Shown here: in pieces, positions 8,297 through 16,459 of the stretch
How the letters are laid out: every line of letters begins with the position of its first letter
Position numbering within the stretch: position 1 is the first letter of the stretch
Assembly: GCA_963839365.1 (NCBI GenBank)
Contig: CAWIUT010000001.1
Location: 1,178,001 to 1,242,000 of the forward strand
Source of the DNA: DASSKA01 sp963839365
GTDB taxonomy: Bacteria; Actinomycetota; Actinomycetes; Propionibacteriales; Nocardioidaceae
Direction: 5' to 3'
Length of the DNA: 64,000 nucleotides
The notes under the pieces: model-generated
What the model was told of the DNA's origin: nothing
The model's database searches: none
What the model saw: only the letters and a program-made list of their open reading frames with translations
Program-made: the position numbers and the translations under genes

Positions 8297-10354
8297 CTAC
8301 CTCCCCTGCTCCGGCTCGACGACGAACAGCGGCGCCCCCAGCGCCACCTGCTCGCCCGGCTTGGCGTCGACCGACCTCAGCGTGCCCGCCAGCGGCGCCT
8401 TCAACGACAGCTCCATCTTCATCGCCTCCATGACGCCGAGCAGCTCGCCTTCGTCGACCTGCTGCCCGGCCTCCACGCCCACCTGGAGCACGGTGCCGGG
8501 CATCGGAGCGACCACGGTGCCGTCGGTGACCGCCCGGTGGGCACCCGGCGCGAACACGTCCGGGCGAGCGAAGCGGAACGTGTTGCCGACGTGAGCGACG
8601 TCCACCTGGTGCGGGAGCACCCGGACCGCGGCCTCGTGCACCAGGTCGTCCACCTCCAGGCGCAGCACTCCGGGCTCGGCGGCGATCGGGTGCACCCGCC
8701 AGGAGCGTTCCGGCACCTCCCCGGTGGCGTGCCGGCGCAGCATCCCGGATGCGGGCTCGACGCGGAAGCGCGTCTCCACCCCGGCCACGTCGAGGTCCAC
8801 CTCCACACCGGCGGGTGGCCCGGCGAGCCGCCAGCCGTCGGCACGCCCGAACGGGTGGCCCCCTGTTGTCATGGGGTCGCCGACGTTCCCGGTGGCCAGG
8901 GCCCAGGCCGCGAGCACGGCCGCGGTCTCCAGCCCGTGCGGCCGGATCGCGTCCGGGTGGGTGTCCAGCCAGGCGGTGTCGATCTCGCAGTCGCGGAACT
9001 CGTCCGAGGCGGCCAGGCCGCGCAGGAAGCCGAGGTTGGTGGTCAGCCCGAGGATCGCTGTGTCGTCAAGGGCGGTGACCAGGGCGCGGCGGGCGGCCTC
9101 CCGGGTCGGGCCGTGCACGATCACCTTGCCCAGCATCGGGTCGTAGGCGGTGCTCACCGTGCTGCCCGACTCGATGCCGACGTCGTTGCGGGACCGCGGC
9201 GACCAGCGCACCGACTCGGCCACCCCGGCCTGCGGCAGGAAGCCGTGGAAGGCGTCCTCGGCGTAGACGCGTGCCTCGATGGCATGCCCGGACAGGGCCA
9301 CCTCCCCCTGGGTGAACGGCAACGGGTGGCCGGCGGCCACCTGCAGCTGCAGGGTCACCAGGTCCAGCGGCCGGCCGGCGACGGTGACCACGGACTCGGT
9401 GACCGGGTGCTCCACCTGCAGCCGGGTGTTCATCTCCAGGAAGAAGACGCCCGGGGGGTTCCCCCCCAGGGACCCCCCAGAAGCACAGTCGGGGCCCATC
9501 TCCACGAGGAACTCCACGGTGCCGGCGTTGGTGTAGCCGACCTGCTTGGCCAGCGCGACCGCGGAGCTGGTCAGCACCTCTCGGACCTGCTCGCTGATCG
9601 TCGGGGCCGGGGCCTCCTCGATCACCTTCTGGTGCCGCCGCTGGGAGGAGCAGTCCCGCTCGAAGAGGTGCACGACGTTGCCCTGCTCGTCGGCGAGCAC
9701 CTGCACCTCGACGTGACGGCCGTGCTCGACGTACCTCTCCACCAGCAGGGTGTCGTCGCCGAACGCGCTCTTGGCCTCGCGCCGTGCGGCGGCCAGTGCG
9801 TCCTCGAGCTCTGCCGGCTCGCGGACGATCCGCATGCCCTTGCCGCCACCGCCGGCGGCGGCCTTGACCAGCAGCGGGAAACCGACCGAGGTGTCAGACG
9901 GGTGGCCGCCTATGGCCGGGCCACCGTCTGAAATCTCGGCGCGCGGGAGCTCGGCGGAGGGGACGACGGGGACGCCGGCGGCGACGGCGATCTCGCGGGC
10001 CACGTCCTTGCGGCCCATCTGCTCCATGACCTCCGCTGGCGGTCCGACGAAGGTGAGGCCGGCCTCGCGGACCGCCGCCGCGAACGCCGCGCGCTCGGAC
10101 AGGAAGCCGTAGCCGGGGTGCACCGCGTCCGCGCCGGTCCGGCGGGCGGCGTCCAGGATCGCCTCGATGTTCAGGTAGGACTCGGTGGCCGGCGTCGGGC
10201 CGATCCGCACCGCCGCGTCGGCCGCCCGCACGTGCGGGGCCGAGCGGTCGGCATCGGAGTACACCGCCACGGTGCGCAGCCCGAGCCGTTGCGCGGCCCG
10301 GATCACGCGGATTGCGATCTCGCCGCGGTTCGCGACGAGCAGGGTGCTGATCAC
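8297..10354 (-). CDS. Acyl-CoA carboxylase alpha subunit (biotin carboxylase + BCCP), probably methylcrotonyl-CoA
   Basis: This biotin-dependent alpha chain has 685 residues. An ATP-grasp biotin carboxylase domain (1-450) opens with LVANRGEIAIRVIRAA and carries the glycine loop KAAAGGGGKGM and EMNTRLQVEHPVTE. A linker region follows, then a C-terminal biotinyl domain with Lys646 in EAMKMELS. It carboxylates biotin with bicarbonate and ATP for the beta subunit encoded just upstream. Two oddities lie within the carboxylase domain. About 26 residues between VPVVPS and FPLLVK replace the usual helix and are encoded by an inverted repeat. An 18-residue Gly/Pro-rich stretch before FFLEMNTRL is encoded by a G/C-run palindrome. 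Both keep the frame. Confidence 0.93.
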   Translation of the reverse strand: MISTLLVANRGEIAIRVIRAAQRLGLRTVAVYSDADRSAPHVRAADAAVRIGPTPATESYLNIEAILDAARRTGADAVHPGYGFLSERAAFAAAVREAGLTFVGPPAEVMEQMGRKDVAREIAVAAGVPVVPSAELPRAEISDGGPAIGGHPSDTSVGFPLLVKAAAGGGGKGMRIVREPAELEDALAAARREAKSAFGDDTLLVERYVEHGRHVEVQVLADEQGNVVHLFERDCSSQRRHQKVIEEAPAPTISEQVREVLTSSAVALAKQVGYTNAGTVEFLVEMGPDCASGGSLGGNPPGVFFLEMNTRLQVEHPVTESVVTVAGRPLDLVTLQLQVAAGHPLPFTQGEVALSGHAIEARVYAEDAFHGFLPQAGVAESVRWSPRSRNDVGIESGSTVSTAYDPMLGKVIVHGPTREAARRALVTALDDTAILGLTTNLGFLRGLAASDEFRDCEIDTAWLDTHPDAIRPHGLETAAVLAAWALATGNVGDPMTTGGHPFGRADGWRLAGPPAGVEVDLDVAGVETRFRVEPASGMLRRHATGEVPERSWRVHPIAAEPGVLRLEVDDLVHEAAVRVLPHQVDVAHVGNTFRFARPDVFAPGAHRAVTDGTVVAPMPGTVLQVGVEAGQQVDEGELLGVMEAMKMELSLKAPLAGTLRSVDAKPGEQVALGAPLFVVEPEQGR
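9455..9484. repeat. In-frame G/C palindrome inside the carboxylase alpha gene
   Basis: A run of six G, TT, seven C, then AGGGA and six C forms overlapping inverted repeats. It encodes part of a stretch reading SGGSLGGNPPG that family members do not have between VEFLVE and FFLEMN. It looks like an inserted palindromic element that preserved the frame. Confidence 0.5.
9894..9931. repeat. In-frame inverted repeat inside the carboxylase alpha gene
   Basis: TCAGACGGGTGGCC (9894-9907) pairs, with one bulged base, with GGCCACCGTCTGA near 9919-9931. The 14-mer GACGGGTGGCCGCC inside it recurs exactly at 20601-20614, in the gap between the ABC importer operon and the aminotransferase gene. This suggests a dispersed palindromic element. 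Confidence 0.5.
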
Positions 10355-10367
10355 TCGCGTTTCCCCC

Positions 10368-12017
10368 TCACATCCGGAAGACGCCGTAGGAGGGCGGCGG
10401 CACCGGCGCGTTCGCGGCGGCGGCGAGCCCCATGCCGAGCACCCGTCGGGTGTCGACCGGGTCGATCACGCCGTCGTCCCACAGCCGCGCCGAGGAGTAG
10501 TAGGGCGACCCCTGCTCCTCGTACTGCTCCCGGATCGGCGCCTTGAACTCCTCCTCGTCCTCGGCCGGCCAGCTCTCCCCGCGCGCCTCGAGCGCGTCGC
10601 GGCGCACCGTGGCCAGCACGGATGCGGCCTGCTCGCCGCCCATCACCGAGATGCGGGCGTTCGGCCACATCCACAAGAACCGGGGGTCGTAGGCGCGCCC
10701 GCACATCCCGTAGTTGCCCGCCCCGAACGAGCCGCCGATCACCACCGTGAACTTCGGGACCACCGAGCAGGCGACCGCGGTGACCAGCTTGGCGCCGTCG
10801 CGGGCGATGCCGCCGTTCTCGTACTCGCGCCCGACCATGAAGCCGGTGATGTTCTGCAGGAACACCAGCGGGATGCCGCGCTGGTTGCACAGCTCGATGA
10901 AGTGCGCACCCTTGAGGCTGGACTCGCTGAACAGGATGCCGTTGTTGGCCACGATGCCCACGTCGTACCCCCAGATCCGGGCGAACCCGCAGACCAGGGT
11001 CTCCCCGTAGAGCGCCTTGAACTCGTGGAACCGGCTGGCGTCGACGATCCGGCGGACCACCTCGCGAACGTCGTACGGCGTGCGGGAGTCCGTCGGCACC
11101 ACGTCGTAGAGCCCCTCGGGGTCCTCCAGCGGCTCCTCGGTCTCGTGCCGGGCGAGCAGGTGTCCCCCAGCGGGCCGACGCTCGAAGGTGCCGACGATGG
11201 ACCGGACGATCTCCAGGGCGTGCGCGTCGTCGTTGGCCAGGTGGTCCACGACGCCCGACTTCTTCGCGTGCACCTCGCCGCCGCCGAGCTCCTCGGCGGT
11301 CACCACCTCGCCGGTGGCCGCCTTCACCAGCGGCGGCCCGCCCAAGAAGATCGTGCCCTGCTCCTTGACGATCACGGTCTCGTCCGACATCGCGGGCACG
11401 TAGGCGCCCCCGGCGGTGCACGAGCCCATCACCGCGGCGATCTGGGGGATGCCCGCCGCGGACAGGTTGGCCTGGTTGAAGAAGATCCGGCCGAAGTGCT
11501 CCTTGTCGGGGAACACCTCGTCCTGCATGGGCAAGAAGGCCCCTCCGGAGTCGACGAGGTAGACGCACGGGAGCCGGTTGGCGCGCGCCACCTCCTGGGC
11601 GCGCAGGTGCTTCTTGACCGTCGTCGGGTAGTAGGTGCCGCCCTTGACCGTGGCGTCGTTGGCGACCACCACGCACTCCCGGCCGCTGATCCGGCCGACG
11701 CCGGTGACGATGCCCGCGGACGGCACGACGTCGTCGAACGGTGGGTCCGGCCGGGCGCCTGCGGGGCTCGCAGGCGCACTCCTCGACCCGGCGTACATGC
11801 CGTGCGCCGCCAGTGGGCTCAGCTCGAGGAACGGGCTGCCGGGGTCGAGCAGGCGGTCCACCCGGTCACGGACCAGCATCTTGCCGCGGTCCAGGTGCTT
11901 CTTGCGAGCCGACGCCGACCCGCCGACCCGCACCGCGGCAAGCCGCTCCCGCAGCTCGTCGACCAGCGCCCGCATCCCCACCGGGGTGCCGACGTCAGTC
12001 ACGTCGTTCGCCGTCAC
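10368..12017 (-). CDS. Acyl-CoA carboxylase beta subunit (carboxyltransferase), probably methylcrotonyl-CoA
   Basis: This carboxyltransferase of 549 residues transfers the carboxyl group from biotin to the acyl-CoA. The two crotonase-like halves are visible: an N-terminal half with CVYLVDSGGAFLPMQDEVFPD, and a C-terminal half with GGSFGAGNYGMCGRAYDPRFLW, both oxyanion-hole glycine motifs. It starts at GTG 12017, with GGAGG eight bases upstream. It is first in an operon with the alpha subunit (13-base gap) and HMG-CoA lyase, the order seen for leucine catabolism in streptomycetes. An extra stretch SRSAPASPAGARPDPP after HGMYAG is encoded by a perfect palindrome and is not typical of the family. 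Confidence 0.93.
   Translation of the reverse strand: MTANDVTDVGTPVGMRALVDELRERLAAVRVGGSASARKKHLDRGKMLVRDRVDRLLDPGSPFLELSPLAAHGMYAGSRSAPASPAGARPDPPFDDVVPSAGIVTGVGRISGRECVVVANDATVKGGTYYPTTVKKHLRAQEVARANRLPCVYLVDSGGAFLPMQDEVFPDKEHFGRIFFNQANLSAAGIPQIAAVMGSCTAGGAYVPAMSDETVIVKEQGTIFLGGPPLVKAATGEVVTAEELGGGEVHAKKSGVVDHLANDDAHALEIVRSIVGTFERRPAGGHLLARHETEEPLEDPEGLYDVVPTDSRTPYDVREVVRRIVDASRFHEFKALYGETLVCGFARIWGYDVGIVANNGILFSESSLKGAHFIELCNQRGIPLVFLQNITGFMVGREYENGGIARDGAKLVTAVACSVVPKFTVVIGGSFGAGNYGMCGRAYDPRFLWMWPNARISVMGGEQAASVLATVRRDALEARGESWPAEDEEEFKAPIREQYEEQGSPYYSSARLWDDGVIDPVDTRRVLGMGLAAAANAPVPPPSYGVFRM
11755..11777. repeat. Perfect palindrome inside the carboxylase beta gene
   Basis: GCGCCTGC-N7-GCAGGCGC is a perfect 8-base inverted repeat that encodes a Pro/Ala/Arg-rich insertion between HGMYAG and the conserved SAGIVTGVGR segment. 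It is the third in-frame palindrome in this operon. Confidence 0.5.
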
Positions 12018-12058
12018 TGGCCCGCCTCCTGCATGAACGGCCGTCGAATCGCCCTCAG

Positions 12059-12074
12059 GTTAGCGTCTATTAAC
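12059..12074. promoter_or_regulatory. TetR-type (AccR-like) operator candidate
   Basis: GTTAG-CGTCTA-TTAAC lies 42-57 bases before the beta-subunit start. It matches, with one mismatch, the 16-base GTTAA-N6-TTAAC motif that I recall for AccR, the TetR repressor of the equivalent carboxylase/HMG-CoA lyase operon in Streptomyces. Function is inferred from position and motif only. Confidence 0.4.
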
Positions 12075-12102
12075 TTCCGGGTCGAGCGCGGAGCAGACCG
12101 CG

Positions 12103-13728
12103 TCAGGCCGAGTACACCACCTGGTCCGCGACGTAGGTGTGGCGCACCTCTGCCGCGCCGATCTCCTCGACCGGCCCGGCGAACGCGTCCCGGTCGAGCA
12201 CGGCCAGGTCGGCGCGCGCCCCGATCTGGATGGTGCCCGCGTCGGAGCGGTGGTTCACGAACGCGCCACCGGCGGTGTAGGCGCTCAGCGCCTGGGTCAG
12301 GGTCAGCCCCTGATCGGGAACCAGCGCCTCCGGCGCCTCGCCCTCCTCCACGTAGCCGCGCCGGTTGACCAGCGCGTGGATGGCGGTGATCGGCTCGGGT
12401 GGGTTCACCGGCCAGTCGCTGCCGCCCGCCAGGTGGGCCCCGGTGGCGGCGATGTCCGCGAACGGGTAGTGCCAGCCGGCACGCTCCTCGTCCAGGTGGG
12501 CCAGCGCGACCTGGACGGCCGGAGTCTCGCGCCGGACCCAGGGACCCTCGAGGTTCGCCGCCACGGCGAGCCGGCGGAACCGGGGACGGTCCTCGGGCCG
12601 GACCAGCTGCATGTGCGCGATCTGGTGCCGGGCGTCGTTGAGGCCGTTGGCGAGGCGGGCGTGCTCGACCGCGTCCAGCGCATCGTGCACCGCCCGGTCA
12701 CCGATGGCGTGGAAGTGCGCCTGGAAGCCGGCGGCGTCCAGCGCCGCGACCGCGTCGTAGAGCTGCTGGTGGTTCATGAAGGCGAGCCCGTGGTCGCCGC
12801 AGGCGCAGTGCACGTCACCGACCCAGGCCTCGGTGACCGCGGCGGTGAACGTCTCGGCGATCCCGTCGACCATCACCTTCACCGAGCCGGCGTCCAGCCC
12901 GGCCTCCCGGAGCCGCCGGCGGTTCTCCACCAGCTCCTCGACCTGCTCCACGCCACGGTGCCGGTCCCACCACTGCGAGCAGCGCACCTGGCCGGTCAGC
13001 TTCCCGGCCGAGAGGCAGTCCAGGTAGGCCTGCGTGGGGTCGTCGATACCGGCGTAGCCACCGATCAGCGCATCGTGCCAGCCGGTGATCCCCCACGAGT
13101 GCAGGTAGGTCTGGGCCTCCAGCATCGCCTGGAAGTACTCCTCGCGGCTGGTGGTCAGGTGGTCCCCGACCATCGCCATCGCCGCCTCCCGGATGGTCCC
13201 GGTCGGGCGGCCCCGCTCATCGCGCTCGAACCAGCCGTCCGGCGGGTCCGGCGTCTCGGCGGTGATCCCCGCGACCTCGAGTGCCTTGCTGTTCACCCAG
13301 GCGTCGTGGTGGTCGGCGCTCGGGATGAACGCCGGCCGGTCCGGCACCACCCGGTCCAGCAGCTCCGCGGTCGGGCCGGTCGGCGGGAAGGCGTCGGTCG
13401 ACCAGCCACCGCCCCGGAACCACTCCGCTGCGGGCTGCTCCTGCGCGTGCTTGCGGATCCGGTCGAGGTAGTCGCCGGCGGAGCTGAGGTCGGTCAGCTC
13501 GCACCGCAGCCGCTCCAGGCCACCGACCATCGGGTGCATGTGCGCGTCGGTGAACCCGGGAACGAGCAGCCCACCGGCCAGGTCGACCTCCTCGACGCCG
13601 CCGGCGTCGCGGCGTACCTCGTCGTCGGGCCCGATCGCGGCGACCTGGCCGTCGCGGGCCAGCACCGAGACCCCCTCGAGATGATTCCGGCCGTCGAAGA
13701 CCGCTCCGTTCGTGAACAGCGTTCCCAT
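12103..13728 (-). CDS. Amidohydrolase of the YtcJ type
   Basis: This metal-dependent amidohydrolase has 541 residues from ATG 13728. The N-terminal beta domain (GAVFDGRNHLEGVSVLARDGQVAAIG) precedes the HxH metal motif in PGFTDAHMHP. Further family motifs are the HFHAIGDRAVHDALDA segment and GGSDWPVNPPEPITAIHALVNR near the C-terminus. YtcJ-like enzymes hydrolyse N-acyl or exocyclic amide bonds, but the substrate here is unknown. The frame is open 11 codons further upstream, but homology begins at MGTLFTNGAVFDG. It is divergent from the alpha-glucosidase gene and may be transcribed separately from the carboxylase operon. Confidence 0.88.
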   Translation of the reverse strand: MGTLFTNGAVFDGRNHLEGVSVLARDGQVAAIGPDDEVRRDAGGVEEVDLAGGLLVPGFTDAHMHPMVGGLERLRCELTDLSSAGDYLDRIRKHAQEQPAAEWFRGGGWSTDAFPPTGPTAELLDRVVPDRPAFIPSADHHDAWVNSKALEVAGITAETPDPPDGWFERDERGRPTGTIREAAMAMVGDHLTTSREEYFQAMLEAQTYLHSWGITGWHDALIGGYAGIDDPTQAYLDCLSAGKLTGQVRCSQWWDRHRGVEQVEELVENRRRLREAGLDAGSVKVMVDGIAETFTAAVTEAWVGDVHCACGDHGLAFMNHQQLYDAVAALDAAGFQAHFHAIGDRAVHDALDAVEHARLANGLNDARHQIAHMQLVRPEDRPRFRRLAVAANLEGPWVRRETPAVQVALAHLDEERAGWHYPFADIAATGAHLAGGSDWPVNPPEPITAIHALVNRRGYVEEGEAPEALVPDQGLTLTQALSAYTAGGAFVNHRSDAGTIQIGARADLAVLDRDAFAGPVEEIGAAEVRHTYVADQVVYSA

Positions 13729-13831
13729 GCCGGGACCTCTACCCACCTCACGGCCTCCCATCCCAGGAGGCGGGTCACACCCGTCAGCCGCCTGACGTTA
13801 TGGTCGGCGGCGGGTCGGGGACCATGAGGTC

Positions 13832-15553
13832 ATGGCGGCCAACAACAACGAACCGGCGCGGCACCCGGCCGCGGCCGAGGACCCCGACTGGTGGCGGCAG
13901 GCCGTGGTCTACCAGATCTACCCGCGCAGCTTCGCCGACCAGGACGGCGACGGGATCGGGGACCTGCGCGGGGTGACCGACCGGGTGCCCTACCTGGCGG
14001 CCCTGGGCGTCGACGCGGTGTGGCTGAGCCCTTTCTACCCCTCGGCGCTGGCCGACGGCGGCTACGACGTGGACGACTACCGCGACGTCGATCCCCGCCT
14101 GGGCACGCTCAGCGACTTCGATGCGGTGACTTCGGCGCTGCATGCGGCCGGCATCAAGGTGATAGTCAACATCGTCCCGAACCACACCTCCGACCGGCAC
14201 GCCTGGTTCGTCGAGGCGCTCGCCTCCGGGCCGGGCTCGCCGGCGCGCGAACGGTACGTGTTCCGCGACGGGCGGGGCCCGGGCGGTGCGGAGCCGCCGA
14301 GCGACTGGCAGTCGGTGTTCGGGGGCCCGGCGTGGAAGCGGGTCCCCGACGGCCAGTGGTACCTGCACCTGTTCGCGCCCGAGCAGCCGGACCTGAACTG
14401 GGACAACCCGGAGGTGCACGACGACTTCCGCACCACGCTGCGGTTCTGGGCCGGCCGCGGCGTGGACGGGTTCCGCGTCGACGTGGCGCACGGCCTGGCC
14501 AAGGACCTCAGCGAGCCGCTGGCGGCCGAGACGGAGCTCGGCGAGGAGCTCGAGCTGAGCGGCGAGCACCCGCTGTGGGACCGCGACGACGTGCACGACA
14601 TCTACCGCGAGTGGCGCACGGTGTTCGAGGAGTACGACCCGCCGTTGGCGGCGGTCGCCGAAGCCTGGGTGCATCCGACCCGGCGAGGGCGGTACGCCGA
14701 TCCCCAGGGACTCGGCCAGGCGTTCAACTTCGACCTGCTCCAGGCGCCCTGGTCGGCGGATGCGATCCGCAAGGTCATCGAGCACAACCTCGACGAGGTC
14801 GCCCAGACCGGGACGTCCTCCACCTGGGTGCTGTCCAACCACGACGTGGTGCGCCACGCCACGCGCTACGGCCTGCTGGGCTCGGACGCCAAGGCGGCCC
14901 GCGCCTGGCTCGATGCGGGTGGGCGGCCCGAGGACGTCGACCGCCGGCGCGGTCTGCGCCGGGCCCGGGCCGCCACCCTGCTGATCCTGGCGCTGCCCGG
15001 GTGCAGCTACCTCTACCAGGGTGAGGAGCTCGGGCTGCACGAGGTCGGAGAGCTCCCCGACGGAGCGCGCCAGGACCCGACGTGGTTCCGCTCGCAGCAC
15101 ACCCGCAAGGGCCGGGACGGCTGCCGGGTGCCGCTGCCCTGGCGGTCGAGCGGCCCGTCGTACGGCTTCGGCGTCAACGGTGCGCACCTGCCGCAGCCCG
15201 ACTGGTTCGCCGACGTGTCGGTGGAGGCGCAGCAGGACGACCCGGACTCCACGCTGCAGCTGTACCGCCACGCGCTGCGAGAGCGTCGTCGGCTGCAGGG
15301 CCCCGAGCAGCTCGTCTGGGAGGCGCAGACGCCGGACGTGGTGCACTTCTCCCGGCCGGCCGTACGGCCCGCCGGGCATGCTATTGGTTGGCCCGGTGGT
15401 TGGCCCGGTGATTGGCCCGGTGATTGGCACTGCGTGACCAACATGGGCGAGCAGCCGGTCGCGCTGCCCGACGGCGAGCTGGTCCTGGCCAGCCGCCGAC
15501 TCGGGTCCGGCCTGCTCCCGCCGGACACCACCGCCTGGCTGCTGGTGCGCTGA
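13832..15553 (+). CDS. GH13 alpha-glucosidase
   Basis: This 573-residue glycoside hydrolase family 13 enzyme is intracellular, with no signal peptide. It opens with WWRQAVVYQIYPRSFADQDGDGIGDL, typical of alpha-glucosidase/oligo-1,6-glucosidase-type enzymes. The catalytic nucleophile Asp lies in GFRVDVAHG (about residue 217), the acid/base Glu in AVAEAW (about 276), and the transition-state Asp in SNHDVV (about 341). VNIVPNHTSD is conserved region I. It probably cleaves alpha-glucosides brought in by the convergent ABC importer. Near the C-terminus a 12-base tandem repeat adds a WPGGWPGDWPGDW stretch. Confidence 0.92.
   Translation: MAANNNEPARHPAAAEDPDWWRQAVVYQIYPRSFADQDGDGIGDLRGVTDRVPYLAALGVDAVWLSPFYPSALADGGYDVDDYRDVDPRLGTLSDFDAVTSALHAAGIKVIVNIVPNHTSDRHAWFVEALASGPGSPARERYVFRDGRGPGGAEPPSDWQSVFGGPAWKRVPDGQWYLHLFAPEQPDLNWDNPEVHDDFRTTLRFWAGRGVDGFRVDVAHGLAKDLSEPLAAETELGEELELSGEHPLWDRDDVHDIYREWRTVFEEYDPPLAAVAEAWVHPTRRGRYADPQGLGQAFNFDLLQAPWSADAIRKVIEHNLDEVAQTGTSSTWVLSNHDVVRHATRYGLLGSDAKAARAWLDAGGRPEDVDRRRGLRRARAATLLILALPGCSYLYQGEELGLHEVGELPDGARQDPTWFRSQHTRKGRDGCRVPLPWRSSGPSYGFGVNGAHLPQPDWFADVSVEAQQDDPDSTLQLYRHALRERRRLQGPEQLVWEAQTPDVVHFSRPAVRPAGHAIGWPGGWPGDWPGDWHCVTNMGEQPVALPDGELVLASRRLGSGLLPPDTTAWLLVR
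15388..15423 (+). repeat. 12-base tandem repeat within the alpha-glucosidase gene
   Basis: Three units of TTGGCCCGGTG(G/A) lie end to end and are followed by a partial fourth. They encode the repeated tetrapeptide WPG(G/D). Because each unit is four codons, copy-number change would not shift the frame. Confidence 0.8.
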
Positions 15554-15568
15554 GCCCGAACGTGCCGG

Positions 15569-16459
15569 CTACTTCACCGAGCCGGCCATCACGCCCTGGA
15601 CGAAGAAGCGCTGGAAGGCCAAGAACACGATCAGCGGCACGATCAACGACAAGAACGCACCCGGCGCGAGGATGTCGATGCTGCTGCCGAACTGACGGGT
15701 CTGGCTGGCCAGCGCCACCGTCAGCGGCTGGCTGCTGCTGTTGGAGAACACCAGCGCCACCAGCAGGTCGTTCCAGACCCACAGGAACTGGAAGATCCCT
15801 AGCGAGGCGATCGCCGGCATGCCGAGGGGCAGGATCACCCGGAAGAAGATCTTCCCCTCGCTGGCGCCGTCCATCCGGGCGGCCTCCATCAGGTCCCGTG
15901 GGATGCCCGCGAAGTAGTTGCGCAGCAGGAAGATCGCGAACGGCAGGCCGAAGCCGACGTGGAACAAGATCACGGAGATGATCGACCCGGAGATACCCAT
16001 CAGCCCGTAGAGCTTGACCACAGGGATCAGCGCGATCTGGATCGGGATCACCAGCAGGCCGACCACCCCGAGGAACAGCCAGTCCCGGCCGGGGAACTCC
16101 ATCCACGCGAACGCGTAGCCCGCCGCGGAGCCCACCAGGATCACCAAGATGGTCGCCGGCACGGTGATCTTGATGGTGTTGAAGAACGCCGACAGCATCG
16201 TGCTGTCGTGCACCAGCGACACGTAGTTGCTGACGGTCAGCTGGGCCGGGTGCACGATGGCTTCCCACCAGCCGCCGTTGGCGTACTGCGCCGGGTCGCG
16301 GAACGACTCGACGAGCAGCCCGAAGGTCGGGATGAGCCACAGGAGGGCGACCACGATCAGGAAGATCTGCAGGGCGCCGCCGCCGGTCTTCGCGAGGATG
16401 CGCGCCGGCAGGCTCCGGTTGATCGAGCCGGTGACGATGTCGGAGCTGGCGACGCTCAC
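15569..16459 (-). CDS. Carbohydrate ABC importer permease, MalG type
   Basis: This inner-membrane permease has 296 residues and six predicted membrane helices, starting with LQIFLIVVALLWLIPTFGLLV. The EAA cytoplasmic loop that docks the ATPase is MEAARMDGASEGKIFFRVILPLG. The C-terminus QRFFVQGVMAGSVK is typical of MalG homologues. It starts at GTG 16459, whose last two bases overlap the TGA of the upstream permease (GTGA), so the two are translationally coupled. With the MalF-type permease, binding protein and ATPase it forms a CUT1 importer, probably for alpha-glucosides given the adjacent GH13 enzyme. Confidence 0.93.
   Translation of the reverse strand: MSVASSDIVTGSINRSLPARILAKTGGGALQIFLIVVALLWLIPTFGLLVESFRDPAQYANGGWWEAIVHPAQLTVSNYVSLVHDSTMLSAFFNTIKITVPATILVILVGSAAGYAFAWMEFPGRDWLFLGVVGLLVIPIQIALIPVVKLYGLMGISGSIISVILFHVGFGLPFAIFLLRNYFAGIPRDLMEAARMDGASEGKIFFRVILPLGMPAIASLGIFQFLWVWNDLLVALVFSNSSSQPLTVALASQTRQFGSSIDILAPGAFLSLIVPLIVFLAFQRFFVQGVMAGSVK

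Noticed and set aside
6545..9931. Very long forward-strand open frame across the sulfotransferase, HMG-CoA lyase and carboxylase genes
   Set aside because: Its translation is low-complexity Arg/Val/Gly/His-rich sequence, typical of the antisense of GC-rich genes. Three well-recognised reverse-strand genes occupy the same DNA.
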